In this document: in pieces, positions 34,313 to 44,167 of the stretch
Position numbering within the stretch: the first letter of the stretch is position 1
How the letters are laid out: every line of letters starts with the position of its first letter
NCBI RefSeq assembly: GCF_042219855.1
Contig: NZ_JBHJHP010000009.1
Span: forward strand, 124,001 to 188,000
Source of the DNA: JBHJHP01 sp042219855
GTDB taxonomy: Bacteria > Bacteroidota > Bacteroidia > Bacteroidales > UBA5342
Direction: 5' to 3'
Length of the DNA stretch: 64,000 bases
Program-made: the position numbers and the translations under genes
Notes under the pieces: model-generated
Database searches by the model: none
What the model was told of the DNA's origin: nothing
Seen by the model: the letters and a program-made list of their open reading frames with translations, nothing else

Positions 34313-34671
34313 ATTCAACCACACCTTCAGTGTGGATATTCACTTCGTTCTAGAACCTGACATAGCATGTCAGGTTCTATTCGGAGAGGCTTTCAGCCTC
34401 AGTAATACACATTCTGCAGGTTAACTCAAGTCCGAAGGACTGAGCAACCTTAACCCGGTACGAAGTGGCAGGTGTTGGCTGGCGTGCAGGATCAGCCTGT
34501 AGGACTGACTGAAAGAGTAAGCTATTAAACAAATTAGTACATTACGTTAAAGCATGCATCCTGCATAATTCCAGTTTTCTGTTAATATAACAGTCTGAAG
34601 GACTGAGCAACCTTAACCCGGTCCGAAGTGGCAGGTGTTGGCTGGCGTACAGGATCAGCCTGTAGGGCTGA
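34313..34671. repeat. Right 359-bp direct repeat with REP-like units
   Basis: This is the second copy of the left flank, with only scattered substitutions and no length change. The first hairpin is perfect here, AGAACCTGACAT-AGC-ATGTCAGGTTCT (34352-34378). The two ~80-bp units are at 34429-34508 and 34592-34671. It starts 1 bp after the transposase stop codon. Confidence 0.85.
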
Positions 34672-34732
34672 CTGGTAATAATTATTCATGCGATGAACAT
34701 TGAGTCATTGTATGCATGTGATATTGTATTGA

Positions 34733-36250
34733 TTATTGAACTCCCTGGTGTTCCTTTCGGAGGAGATCCAGAACGGTTTTAACCGGATTAAATGTTGTTG
34801 CAGGAACTTCTACGAAGACAGTATTCCAGTCACTCATTGCACCGTTCCATAAGCCCGGCAGTTCCATCGCTTTAATTGCCTTGCTTCCCAATGATTTTTC
34901 TGCAATAAAACCGGTATCAGGATCACTGAATTTAAGCAGATCAAATTTGTTGCCTTCAAAATCTTTAACGCCGCAAACCAGGTCTGTAATATTGGCATAT
35001 TGCGAAGATTTAAGCAAGGTTTCCTGATCAGGATTCTTAAGATTTACCTGCGCAGTTTCCACCAGTTGCAAACTTTCTGATCCGTCAGGATGCTTAACCC
35101 GAAACGGTCCGCCACCGGTATTACTGCTTTGTATTACGCCGCAGATTCTTAACGGACGATTGAGTTTAGACAGCAGAAAATTTGCTTTGGCCCTCCTGGT
35201 CATATCCCGGAATGAAGCGGGAATTCTAAACCCCAGTCTTTCGTCCATGAACTGTATGATGTCCTCTTCCAGAATTTCACTGACGGTATCAGAGTTTTTC
35301 AGGATCCTGCAATATTCAAATATTTTCTCCTGGGTTTCAAGCAGAACGCCACCAAGTGCTTTTTTATAGTCAATGGTATCCCCGATCAACCATTGTGCAG
35401 CAACATTATCTATATTTTTTATAAAGATAACATCAGCGTTTATGGCATCCAGATTTTTCAGTAAGGCACCATGCCCTCCCGGACGGAACAACAATTCACC
35501 ATTGTCCAGTCTGACCGGATGATTATCCAAATCAACGGCAATGGTATCCGTCACCTTATCCTGAACAGAGAATGAAAGATCATACCGTTTATTCAATCTT
35601 TTTTCCAGTTCTGGTACCGATTTGGACAGATGAGATTCAATGAGTTTTTTGTGTTCCTGTGAAACAGTGAAATGGATGTGCACTTTATTATCCGATCCTG
35701 CACAATACAGAGACCCTTCCACCAGATGTTCATCAATGGCTTTGGTCGTTCTTCCATCCTCGTATTTATGAAATGTCAGCAAAGCCTTGGGAAGGTTTCC
35801 GTAGCTTAAACCTTTATCTGATAATAAAAATTCCACAACTTTTTTGTCCCTGTTTTTGATAAGGACAGCGGCATCACCTCCTAAAAGATCTGTCAATTCT
35901 TCAGAAAAAGCAAAATGTCCGATCCCATTAAAGAAAGCCTGTACATCCTTATCTTTATCATCTGAAAAACCTTCAAGATAATTGTAAAGGCTTTTGAACA
36001 TGCGGCTTGCAGCGCCAGAGGCCGGCACGAATTTCACAAGTTGTTTTTCCCCGCTATCCTGTTCATAAACTGAAATATACTGTTGTAACTCGACATGCGT
36101 TAATTTGTATAACCCATTCCCTTCAGATACCGTATTGCATAATTCAATATCAGGAAAACCATTCACAAAACGGTCCAGTTGTGACTGTACTTCATCCGGT
36201 GTCTTGCCCAGGGCCTTAATCTGAGCCAAATCCTGTCTGGTAAATTCCAT
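34733..36250 (-). CDS. DUF4301 family protein
   Basis: This 505-residue cytosolic protein has no signal peptide. It matches the Bacteroidota DUF4301 family, with the N-terminal blocks FVPASGAASRMFKSLYNYLEGF and LLGGDAAVLIKNRD, and RPGGHGALLKNLDAINADVIFIKNIDN in the middle. The glycine-rich ASGAASRMFK and GGHGALL segments resemble nucleotide or sugar-phosphate binding loops of nucleotidyltransferase-like folds, but activity is not established. A TATCTTTG promoter element lies 66 bp upstream. Its neighbours do not reveal its role. Confidence 0.87.
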   Translation of the reverse strand: MEFTRQDLAQIKALGKTPDEVQSQLDRFVNGFPDIELCNTVSEGNGLYKLTHVELQQYISVYEQDSGEKQLVKFVPASGAASRMFKSLYNYLEGFSDDKDKDVQAFFNGIGHFAFSEELTDLLGGDAAVLIKNRDKKVVEFLLSDKGLSYGNLPKALLTFHKYEDGRTTKAIDEHLVEGSLYCAGSDNKVHIHFTVSQEHKKLIESHLSKSVPELEKRLNKRYDLSFSVQDKVTDTIAVDLDNHPVRLDNGELLFRPGGHGALLKNLDAINADVIFIKNIDNVAAQWLIGDTIDYKKALGGVLLETQEKIFEYCRILKNSDTVSEILEEDIIQFMDERLGFRIPASFRDMTRRAKANFLLSKLNRPLRICGVIQSSNTGGGPFRVKHPDGSESLQLVETAQVNLKNPDQETLLKSSQYANITDLVCGVKDFEGNKFDLLKFSDPDTGFIAEKSLGSKAIKAMELPGLWNGAMSDWNTVFVEVPATTFNPVKTVLDLLRKEHQGVQ

Positions 36251-36315
36251 ATTGCGTAAAAATTAAGAACATTAAGCGAGCTTATTCTGAGATATGTCAG
36301 AAATAACAGTGCATA

Positions 36316-36323
36316 CAAAGATA
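36316..36323 (-). promoter_or_regulatory. Bacteroidota -7 element for the DUF4301 gene
   Basis: Leftward, the sequence reads TATCTTTG, an exact TAnnTTTG match, 66 bp before the ATG at 36250. No TTG at the expected -33 distance was found. An ACAGGACAAC box lies just upstream at 36347-36356, similar to the CAGGACAA boxes at 181-210. Confidence 0.4.
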
Positions 36324-36468
36324 TATTATTCAGATTTCTGATAAAAACAGGACAACATTTTATCTCCCAAACAATGGCAGAGTTTATAACGTTACCAGGG
36401 CATAAGAGTCAGGAGTACCGGTCTGTATATAATGAACCGACAGCTCTGTCCGTAGACATCTTCCCGGA

Positions 36469-38892
36469 TTAACGCGATGTAACAATTTTTGCTTCACCAC
36501 TTCCAAGCCCCTTCGCTGTTGCCGTCAGTTTAATGGTTCCCGGTTCCCTTTTGCTTTTAACCACCACCATAGCACGACCGTGCCATGCGTTACGGATAGT
36601 ACCCACATAGGAAGTTGTGTCCTTTAAATCGGCATTATCCACGCCAATGATTTCACCAGGACCATCAATGCTGAAATTCAGCAGGTTGCCGGCGTTTGGA
36701 TCAACAGACCCTTTATCATCCGTTATTTCAACTGTAACGTATGATAAGTCCTGCCCATCTGCTTTGACTGAATTTCTGTCCGGGGTAAGTTGAATAAGAG
36801 ACGCTTTGCCCACCGTGTTCAGTTCTGTGGTTTCGGTTTCTTTATCATCTTCAACTCCAACCGCTTTTAAAGATCCGGCCTTATACGGTAAGGTAAACAA
36901 AGCTTTAAATTCCTGTTCCAAGCCGGTTTTCTTTTCCCCTATCAGCGCCCCGTTCAAATACAGCCGAACTGCAGGATATCTGGAATATACCTCCACCTCC
37001 ATATCTTTTCCTTCATGTCCCGGCCAGGTCCAGCTTTCCCACGTTGGCCACACGGCCCACATGGTTAACCTGATCTCTCCGTTTTCAGGATTCGGTTCCC
37101 TGACTGCCATATATAACTTTTCAGTGTCATTATACAGCATGCTTCTGTAGTGCGATATTGGTTTACGCCATCCCGTCAGATCAATATCTCCGCAATAGGC
37201 TCCATGCCAGGGATAGAGATTAGCCTGCCAGTGTTCTCCATGTGGTTCCCCCGGGTAATAATAACGGCCGATACCCGACTCTCCCAGATAATCCATAGCG
37301 GTCCACACAAAATCGCCAATAATGTAATTATGGTGGCTCACCAGGTTCCAGACGTGAAATGCATTCCGAGGATAGGACTCTGTATTTACGATGATCCTGT
37401 CCGGCACACGTTCATGATCTGACACGGCCATGTTAAGCTGATAGTTGTAACCACATACATCATGTGCTGCCATCAAGGGATCAAAAATCTCCCAGCCCTG
37501 ACCCCAGGTCGTCATAGCAGAAGTTACCGGACGTGTCGGATCAATCTCCCGTACTTTACCCGCAAGCATTTTGGCTGTTTCAACGGCTTCAGGACTTGTA
37601 CGTTCAATAATTTCATTCCCGATGCTCCACATAATGATGGACGGGTGATTGCGGTCACGCAAAACCATCGATGACAGATCGTGTTCCCACCACTGATCAA
37701 AATAAAGTGAATAATCATACGGAGCCTGAGGGGCCTTTGCTGTCCTCCAGCCATCGAAAGCTTCATCAATAACGAGCAGACCCAAACGATCACAGGCATC
37801 CAGAAAGGCTTCTGAAGGTGGATTATGAGATGTTCTGACTGCATTAAATCCTGCAGCTTTCAGTAACTCCACCTTGCGTTCTTCCGCCCTGTCATAAGCT
37901 TTTGCGCCCAGACAACCATTATCATGATGCACACAACCACCATTCAATAAAACCGGTTTACCGTTTAGTAAAAACCCTTTACCGGCACTAAAACTAACCG
38001 AACGTATTCCGAAACGCTGAACCACCTGATCAACAATCTGATCGCCTTTTTTTACCTGTACACGGGCAGTATAAAGGTTGGGTTCTTCAGTCGACCAGAG
38101 GAGTGGATTTTTAACTTTAATGAGCTGTTCTATCTCCTTTTCCCCATTTGCCGGCAATACAACGGTTATCCTGTTCGATCCCGACGCTGCATTGTTTTTA
38201 TCGAAGATTCCGGTTTCCAGTATCAGTTCCTGGTTATCTGAACCCGTATTTATCAGCTGTGAAACAACCTTAACCACGGATTCCGTTTCACTCACCTCAG
38301 GTGTTGTTATAGCGACGCCCCATTGTCCAATATGAACTGAATCAGTAACAATCATCCATACATGCCGGTAAATACCAGAACCACTGTACCAGCGACAATT
38401 CTTTTGCCTGGAATTATCCACTTTAACTGCAATTACATTTTTGCCGTCAGCATTCAGGTATGGTGTCAGCTCACGCACAAATGAAGTGTATCCGTACGGC
38501 TGAATGCCAAGCGAATGTCCGTTTATAAAGACCTCGGCATCCATGTATACCCCACCAAAATATGCTGAGACCAGTTTATTTGTCCAGGCATCAGGCATTT
38601 CAAAGGTTTTTCTGTACCAGCCTGTTCCCATTGGATAAAAACCGCCCTCTCCTTCTGAGGGATTGCTTTTTTCAGACTTTCCCTCAATGCTCCAGTCATG
38701 TGGAAGGTCAAGCTTTCGCCATCCTGAATCATCAAACCCAAGCGCTTCAGCACCAGGATGATCACCCTGGGCAAATTTCCAGTCAAAATCAAACAGCTGT
38801 TTTCGCGCAGGGTCAGCAGAATCGGATGCGGCGGTTTTACAACCGGTAAGAAACACGAATACTAAAGCAATTAAAAACAGTGATCTTTTCAT
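36469..38892 (-). CDS. GH2 family beta-galactosidase-like lipoprotein
   Basis: The 807-residue protein has lipobox FLTGC (Cys18). Next come the GH2 sugar-binding domain (WRKLDLPHDWSIEG, GWYRKTFEMPD, NGHSLGIQPYGYTSF), the immunoglobulin-like domain and the TIM barrel. The acid/base is Glu427 (MWSIGNEIIE) and the nucleophile Glu505 (VNTESYPRN). C-terminal DUF4982-like and GH2 C-terminal Ig-like domains follow. GH2 enzymes cleave terminal beta-galactosides, mannosides or glucuronides; this subtype is most like beta-galactosidases. It is surface or periplasmic through the lipid anchor. It lies 27 bp downstream of the GH27 gene and is probably cotranscribed with it. Confidence 0.92.
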   Translation of the reverse strand: MKRSLFLIALVFVFLTGCKTAASDSADPARKQLFDFDWKFAQGDHPGAEALGFDDSGWRKLDLPHDWSIEGKSEKSNPSEGEGGFYPMGTGWYRKTFEMPDAWTNKLVSAYFGGVYMDAEVFINGHSLGIQPYGYTSFVRELTPYLNADGKNVIAVKVDNSRQKNCRWYSGSGIYRHVWMIVTDSVHIGQWGVAITTPEVSETESVVKVVSQLINTGSDNQELILETGIFDKNNAASGSNRITVVLPANGEKEIEQLIKVKNPLLWSTEEPNLYTARVQVKKGDQIVDQVVQRFGIRSVSFSAGKGFLLNGKPVLLNGGCVHHDNGCLGAKAYDRAEERKVELLKAAGFNAVRTSHNPPSEAFLDACDRLGLLVIDEAFDGWRTAKAPQAPYDYSLYFDQWWEHDLSSMVLRDRNHPSIIMWSIGNEIIERTSPEAVETAKMLAGKVREIDPTRPVTSAMTTWGQGWEIFDPLMAAHDVCGYNYQLNMAVSDHERVPDRIIVNTESYPRNAFHVWNLVSHHNYIIGDFVWTAMDYLGESGIGRYYYPGEPHGEHWQANLYPWHGAYCGDIDLTGWRKPISHYRSMLYNDTEKLYMAVREPNPENGEIRLTMWAVWPTWESWTWPGHEGKDMEVEVYSRYPAVRLYLNGALIGEKKTGLEQEFKALFTLPYKAGSLKAVGVEDDKETETTELNTVGKASLIQLTPDRNSVKADGQDLSYVTVEITDDKGSVDPNAGNLLNFSIDGPGEIIGVDNADLKDTTSYVGTIRNAWHGRAMVVVKSKREPGTIKLTATAKGLGSGEAKIVTSR

Positions 38893-38919
38893 GATTGCAC
38901 TATTAAATTCATTCTGTTG

Positions 38920-41751
38920 TTATAACACAGCCTTCAGCCGTTTTACGCCATCCCCTGATACAACTTCTATCAGCACCGTTCCCTCTGCTTTAATTTTTTC
39001 AATATCAGAGATTGCTGTAAAGGCGTCTAATTTCTGACCATTTATATTGTAAACAACTACTTTATCACCTGATTTTAAGCCATTCAAATAGTTTTTCCCT
39101 CCATTTGAAGTGATCCATATTTTTAAATTTACCAGTGCACCATTTACTGCGGTATCATCATTTTTAACCTCAACAGTGACCAGATTTGAAAATACAGGAT
39201 TAAAGAAAACATTACCGCCATAGGAAGCTTTAAAGCTGTAAATACCAGGAGTTAAGGTTTCAGTACTGTACTCTACCAGCTGCGTCGTGCTAAGCTCTAT
39301 GTTTGCAATAAGTGAATCGTTTTGATAAAGCTGAACCCAACCTGATAACTCTTCTTCAGTTTCTGTCGCCTTACTTACATCCACAGACAATGTTAATGTC
39401 TCACCTTCAATCATTTCAGCTGCAGAGGCTGACAGGTCTGCTTCAACAGCTGAAGACCGGTTCAGTGCAGAAACGCGGTATAAACCTGCGCCATGAGTGG
39501 CAATGGAAGGAGCAAACTCAGAACCTGTGAAAGTTCCCAAATCTTCCTTAGCCCACATATCCCTGATACTGCATGATCCTTTAAAACCCAGATCAACCAG
39601 ATTCAACGCAACACTCAGGCTGTCTTTAACAGAGGGATCCTGCGTATAAACCAAAAATTCCATTGTTACACCATCTGGAGCATTCAGGACCTCATCATCA
39701 AAGCCACAGAATGTTTTAAACGTTGTGTATCCGGACGGGAGATTAAATTCTATGATTGAATATGAATTGACTCCAAACCCATTAGTGTAATTTTTTCCAT
39801 TCACCTTAAGGGTATTACCGTCAAGGCTCAGGTTTTTCCTGACACTTGCCCAACCACTTGTTGCACTTACCCAGTTTAAAGAGGTCAGCAATAATGAATC
39901 TCCGTTCTCCATATAAATGGCCGGATTAATCCAGTCGCCATGATCATAGTTGAAGTTATCGCCGGCATCCGTCACCACCAGATAGAGTTTTTCCGCACCT
40001 GTAATATCTGCCCTCAGCGTATCTCCCTCACGACCTATTGTCCTGCTGATTCTTCCGCTGTTAGCCAGTGCCGTATGCACATTAACCTCACGAACCGTAG
40101 GATCCTGGTTGGCAATCATAAATTCGACTGTTGAACCACAGGCCTGGTTTGTACCGCCAATATCAAGTCCGGCGAAAGCTTTAAAGCCCACTGTGTTTTC
40201 AGGAATGCTGTACAGTACGATGGACTGCGGATGCGTACCCAAACCTTTTGCATACGTCGTTCCTTTCACATTTAATGCACCCCCTGAAATACTTTTATTC
40301 TTCTGAACCGAATTCCAGCCTGCAGATGCATACTCCCAGTTCATATCGGAAAGCAAAGCTGAATCACCGTTATCAAAATAAATATACGGATTGATCCAGT
40401 CTGCATGATCGCAGTCGTAACCATCTCCCGCATCTGTAACAACAAGGTATAATTCTTTACTACCAGCGGGAATCGCGATATCTATATTCACACCATAACC
40501 ATCTGTTAAGGTGGATACCGTTCCGCTACGGTAAAGCAAATCTTTTGTGCTGACAAAGCCATCACCACCACTATTAAATAAGGCTACAAACTTATCCCCT
40601 GAAACCGGATCATCAGCAGTCCAGCTCACCACTTCATTTTCTTTGTACCACTCTTTGTTATTCACCGACAATTTATGCATTCCAAGCACTTCCTCATTGG
40701 TAATAAGCGAATCTGTAAAACTTTGATTATCGGGCAGATTACCACCGAACATCAGTGGCGAACGGAAAATACTCCATAAAGTCATCAGCGTGTATTGTTC
40801 CGGTTCAGTAAAATTGGTATACCGGTTGGTTGCACGTTCACCACGAATAAACTTTCCTAAAGGAAGCATATCAGCATCAGGCCATCCGCCCGGTGAGATA
40901 TAAGGGGCCCATTCTGCACACTTTGTAAACGAATAATTCAGCTGACTCCAGTTATCCCAGAAATCATCAACTGTTCGCCACATATTGGCATTGTTTTTGG
41001 CATGTTCATGTTCATCCAGAGGAGTAGCACCCGGTGACATACTCAGTACGATAGGCCGTCCGCTGTTATCAATTGCCTTACGGATCATCTCAATTTCATC
41101 TGCATGATATGGTCGTGATAAATCATCAACTTTTACAAAATCCACTCCCCATGAGGCATACAATTCAAAAATGGAATTATAGTATTCCTGCCCACCTTCC
41201 TTATTTGCATCAACCGTATAGTTGTCGTGTAACCATGTGCAAAGTGTTTGCGTGTTGTAAATATCCGCTGCAGTTTTGGTTTCATAACCTTTTATAGGTA
41301 GTGCATTCGTAACCGCCTTAATCGGTACACCGCGCATTATATGTATTCCGAATTTTAATCCTTTGGCATGTATATAATCTGCAAGTGGTTTAAACCCGGC
41401 ACCATTAGCTGCTGAAGGAAATCGTGTTGGGGAAGGCATATACCGACCATACTCATCATAAATAAAGGTAGAATTATCAAAGCTGTTATAGTGACCACTG
41501 GTCTGATTATCCACATACCATCTGATATCCACTACAATATATTCCCACCCATAGTCTTTCAGGTGCTCAGCCATATAATCAGCATTTGCCTTTACCTCTG
41601 ATTCAACTACTGACGGACCGAAACAATCCCAGCTATTCCATCCCATAGGAGGAGTTAATGCCCAGTTCTGAAACGGAAGTTCGTTACCCGTTTGTGCTTT
41701 AGCTGAACTCAGAACAATTAAAGCAAAAAGAATAAATTTAAATGTTTTCAT
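38920..41751 (-). CDS. GH27-type alpha-galactosidase-like enzyme with two NPCBM domains
   Basis: The protein has 943 residues from the ATG at 41751; an in-frame TTG lies at 41760. A signal peptide (IVLSSAKAQ) precedes a GH27 barrel that starts ALTPPMGWNSWDCFG. The likely nucleophile is Asp209 (VKVDDLS) and the acid/base Asp262 (WRTVDDFWDNW). Two NPCBM/NEW2-type carbohydrate-binding domains follow, each with the GW-S-V-KN and KG(L/F)G motifs. An Ig-like segment and a C-terminal region resembling a type IX sorting domain (VVYNINGQKLDA, VLIEV) close the protein. GH27 members remove alpha-galactose or beta-L-arabinopyranose; which applies here cannot be decided from sequence. Confidence 0.9.
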   Translation of the reverse strand: MKTFKFILFALIVLSSAKAQTGNELPFQNWALTPPMGWNSWDCFGPSVVESEVKANADYMAEHLKDYGWEYIVVDIRWYVDNQTSGHYNSFDNSTFIYDEYGRYMPSPTRFPSAANGAGFKPLADYIHAKGLKFGIHIMRGVPIKAVTNALPIKGYETKTAADIYNTQTLCTWLHDNYTVDANKEGGQEYYNSIFELYASWGVDFVKVDDLSRPYHADEIEMIRKAIDNSGRPIVLSMSPGATPLDEHEHAKNNANMWRTVDDFWDNWSQLNYSFTKCAEWAPYISPGGWPDADMLPLGKFIRGERATNRYTNFTEPEQYTLMTLWSIFRSPLMFGGNLPDNQSFTDSLITNEEVLGMHKLSVNNKEWYKENEVVSWTADDPVSGDKFVALFNSGGDGFVSTKDLLYRSGTVSTLTDGYGVNIDIAIPAGSKELYLVVTDAGDGYDCDHADWINPYIYFDNGDSALLSDMNWEYASAGWNSVQKNKSISGGALNVKGTTYAKGLGTHPQSIVLYSIPENTVGFKAFAGLDIGGTNQACGSTVEFMIANQDPTVREVNVHTALANSGRISRTIGREGDTLRADITGAEKLYLVVTDAGDNFNYDHGDWINPAIYMENGDSLLLTSLNWVSATSGWASVRKNLSLDGNTLKVNGKNYTNGFGVNSYSIIEFNLPSGYTTFKTFCGFDDEVLNAPDGVTMEFLVYTQDPSVKDSLSVALNLVDLGFKGSCSIRDMWAKEDLGTFTGSEFAPSIATHGAGLYRVSALNRSSAVEADLSASAAEMIEGETLTLSVDVSKATETEEELSGWVQLYQNDSLIANIELSTTQLVEYSTETLTPGIYSFKASYGGNVFFNPVFSNLVTVEVKNDDTAVNGALVNLKIWITSNGGKNYLNGLKSGDKVVVYNINGQKLDAFTAISDIEKIKAEGTVLIEVVSGDGVKRLKAVL

Positions 41752-41843
41752 GCTTAACAATCTTAAGGTTTTCCATATTACAGCGTTTCACAATATCGGA
41801 TAACGCTGGTACTCATATTAAATGTTGTGTAATTCAATACATA

Positions 41844-41851
41844 CAAAGATA
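41844..41851 (-). promoter_or_regulatory. Bacteroidota -7 element for the GH27-GH2 unit
   Basis: Leftward, the sequence reads TATCTTTG, an exact TAnnTTTG match, about 93 bp before the GH27 ATG. No convincing -33 element was seen. It supports GH27 as the first gene of a two-gene transcript with GH2. Confidence 0.4.
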
Positions 41852-41938
41852 GCGAGAAGATTATAAACGATATGTTACTTTCCGGTCAAACTATAATCAA
41901 AATACCGTCAATAATCCACAGCATTAAATGCCCGGTTT

Positions 41939-43837
41939 TTAGTCTATCCCTTCTCTTTCAAGTACTTCTACCGGCACAAATTCCAAAAAGTCGAACATAA
42001 ACTCACCGGTTCGTGCAGCTTTTACACTAAAGGTATGTGTTCCGGCTTCGTCAAAAGTATAAATACCCAGAATTCTTCGCAGATAACCCTCATTAATTCT
42101 GGCATTCCCGGCAAACCATGTATTTAATGCCGGTTGAAAACTTGCGGGCCCTTTCATATAACCCCTGTTGCGCATCATTTTATCATTTTCATAACCATTG
42201 GGGTCCGAAGGATCTTCACCCGGCCTTACATAACCGATGTTAGGATTGCTTGCAAATATGGTCAGATCCAGGGGGATCCCACATGGTAATCCATCCCAGT
42301 AAAGTTGTGCTGCACCTCTTTTTGTTTCTACCTTCCAACCAAAACGAACCTCATAGGTTCCTGCAGGAATAGCCGGTGTTGTTATTGAAAAGTCATACAG
42401 ACCTTTTAAATAAACTTCATCACCCTGAAAGTCAAGAAAACGCTGGTCAAAATCATAATATGCAAATTCTGTCCCCTCCGAAGTAGTAACTCTGTCAATA
42501 TACCCCTGTGGAATAATCCATAATACTGAAGGATAACCTTCTTTGTTTAGATTTCCGCGTAGGTTATTATTGGTGAGTTCAGGAAAAAAGCTTGCCGCAT
42601 CCATTCGCAAACGTTTACCTGAAATATGGCCTGCAAACGCAAAATCGTAGGCCAGAATTTTGTCTATCTCATGATATACCCCGTTCAGTGCATCGTTGTC
42701 ATAATTCGTCTGAACGATTCTGATGGCATCAGCGGCGGATCCGGTCATATTGAACAGGTTATACTCACTTGTTGCACGATTTGTTCTTACCTCCATCAAC
42801 GTATTCGGGCACATTGTTTCAATGTATTCAAACATATCATACGTTTTAATAGAATGTCCGGTATTATCCAGATCAATGATAAATTTGGAGTAGTTAATCT
42901 GCTTGTTTATCAGGTGATAGGCAATAAATCTGTTTAAGCTGTTTCTGCGGTCTTTAACGTCTGAAATTCCTGCATCTTCAGGATAGACCTGGTCATAAAT
43001 CTGAGCAGCGAAGGATTTTAAATCATCCAGAGACTCAATGCCGTTGAGGGCATATGTTGAATCACTTTCGATGAGTGCTGTATAACCAAACTTTCTGGAT
43101 TGCGGAATTTTGATAATGGACCCAACATCTGTAAAGTCCGCATTCGTTGAATACCGTGAAGGATCATATGATTTATCTTCAATCAGAGACAGCTCCTTGT
43201 CTAATCCGGTTTCCAGTAATGCGTTAAAAAACAATGTAAATGATTCATCTTCAGAAAGTGCCTCTACTATCGTCTTTTCACTCGGATGGAGCACTTCACC
43301 TATTTTGTGAATCATACCATTGTGAACCTCAATATTTGGCTTTAATATCGGTGAGGTTTTATTAATGCGTATGGTCAGATCTCCATCTGTAAAGCTTTGA
43401 TAAGATACGGCAACAAACCGGTCACTCATTGTTTTTTGACTTAGCCTGCCTTCAATAAAATCATTGGTGCCAAGTGAAAATCCTTCAATGATATGATCAT
43501 ACACTATTTTTTTCAGGGTATCCATGGTGAAATCAGCCATGGAATATCTTCCCTTGGAAGCATAAAAATTCAACATAGCCTCATTATCAGGTGCAAAACA
43601 GGTATATTCACCATATGCATTCAGGAGCCCTATTACCCCTGTTGTATCCAGAAGCTTAACAAATTCGGAATACTCCTCCTGATGAGATTCCAGGTACCCT
43701 CCCACCAGATCACCTGTAAATGTGTAATAACTCTCCTTGCCTATTTTATCGCTGTCACACGAATACAAAAGCACACAAAATGTACTTATTAAAACAAATA
43801 ATCCTCGTGTCACCAACTGATAAGATTTCTTTCTCAT
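41939..43837 (-). CDS. Fasciclin (FAS1) domain lipoprotein
   Basis: The protein has 632 residues from the ATG at 43837; an in-frame TTG lies at 43843. Lipobox LLYSC is followed by Ser-Asp. The first FAS1 domain is clear (GLLNAYGEYTCFAPDNEAM, then LKKIVYDHIIEG and NGMIHKIGEVLHPSE); a second, diverged FAS1 domain follows (YHLINKQINYSKF, NGVYHEIDKIL). The C-terminal ~200 residues are beta-rich, unassigned, and look like an adhesion or carbohydrate-binding module. FAS1 lipoproteins of Bacteroidota often sit in glycan-utilisation loci as surface adhesion or binding proteins; that role is inferred here. Confidence 0.85.
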   Translation of the reverse strand: MRKKSYQLVTRGLFVLISTFCVLLYSCDSDKIGKESYYTFTGDLVGGYLESHQEEYSEFVKLLDTTGVIGLLNAYGEYTCFAPDNEAMLNFYASKGRYSMADFTMDTLKKIVYDHIIEGFSLGTNDFIEGRLSQKTMSDRFVAVSYQSFTDGDLTIRINKTSPILKPNIEVHNGMIHKIGEVLHPSEKTIVEALSEDESFTLFFNALLETGLDKELSLIEDKSYDPSRYSTNADFTDVGSIIKIPQSRKFGYTALIESDSTYALNGIESLDDLKSFAAQIYDQVYPEDAGISDVKDRRNSLNRFIAYHLINKQINYSKFIIDLDNTGHSIKTYDMFEYIETMCPNTLMEVRTNRATSEYNLFNMTGSAADAIRIVQTNYDNDALNGVYHEIDKILAYDFAFAGHISGKRLRMDAASFFPELTNNNLRGNLNKEGYPSVLWIIPQGYIDRVTTSEGTEFAYYDFDQRFLDFQGDEVYLKGLYDFSITTPAIPAGTYEVRFGWKVETKRGAAQLYWDGLPCGIPLDLTIFASNPNIGYVRPGEDPSDPNGYENDKMMRNRGYMKGPASFQPALNTWFAGNARINEGYLRRILGIYTFDEAGTHTFSVKAARTGEFMFDFLEFVPVEVLEREGID

Positions 43838-43879
43838 ATCCAACTCAAAATTATATCCAACTCAATTATTTATAGCCCC

Positions 43880-43887
43880 CAAATATA
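43880..43887 (-). promoter_or_regulatory. Bacteroidota -7 element for the fasciclin gene
   Basis: Leftward, the sequence reads TATATTTG, an exact TAnnTTTG match 43 bp before the ATG at 43837. This is the only feature seen in the 330-bp gap 43838-44167 between the divergent fasciclin and cytochrome-like genes. An imperfect repeat, TATCCAACTCAA, is also visible at about 43837-43866. Confidence 0.42.
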
Positions 43888-44167
43888 TATTCCACTCATC
43901 ATAAAACCTGAAATAAATGTTCAAATTAATGTCATTAGTGACCATTAATTCATTAAAATCCTAATAACTTTTGCCCGGCTGCCAATTTTTATTCTTTAAA
44001 TCGTAAAACCTAATTCCATGATTGTTTGTTATTAAATCTAAACCTTGTTTCCCCCTAAGGAATGGTTAGAGAAATAATAAATTTTCTATAGCCGGTGTCG
44101 TCCCTCAGTTACTTACTGCGTATAACAACAATTAAACCTTTTATAAAACATCTTAATACAATCTGTT

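Larger units (their letters stand above)
33433..34671 (+). mobile_element. IS200/REP-type Y1 transposase element with hairpin-rich flanks
   Basis: The element consists of a 359-bp repeat, a single Y1 transposase gene and a second copy of the repeat in the same orientation, offset by exactly 880 bp. Each flank holds several hairpins and two ~80-bp units, giving four such units in all. It has no long terminal inverted repeats, as expected for HUH/Y1 elements. It lies between nifH and DUF4301, close to the nifH promoter region. Confidence 0.75.

Noticed and set aside
33433..34671. CRISPR array
   Set aside because: There are only two long repeats and four internal 80-bp units, no regular short repeat-spacer pattern and no cas genes; it is a Y1 transposase element.
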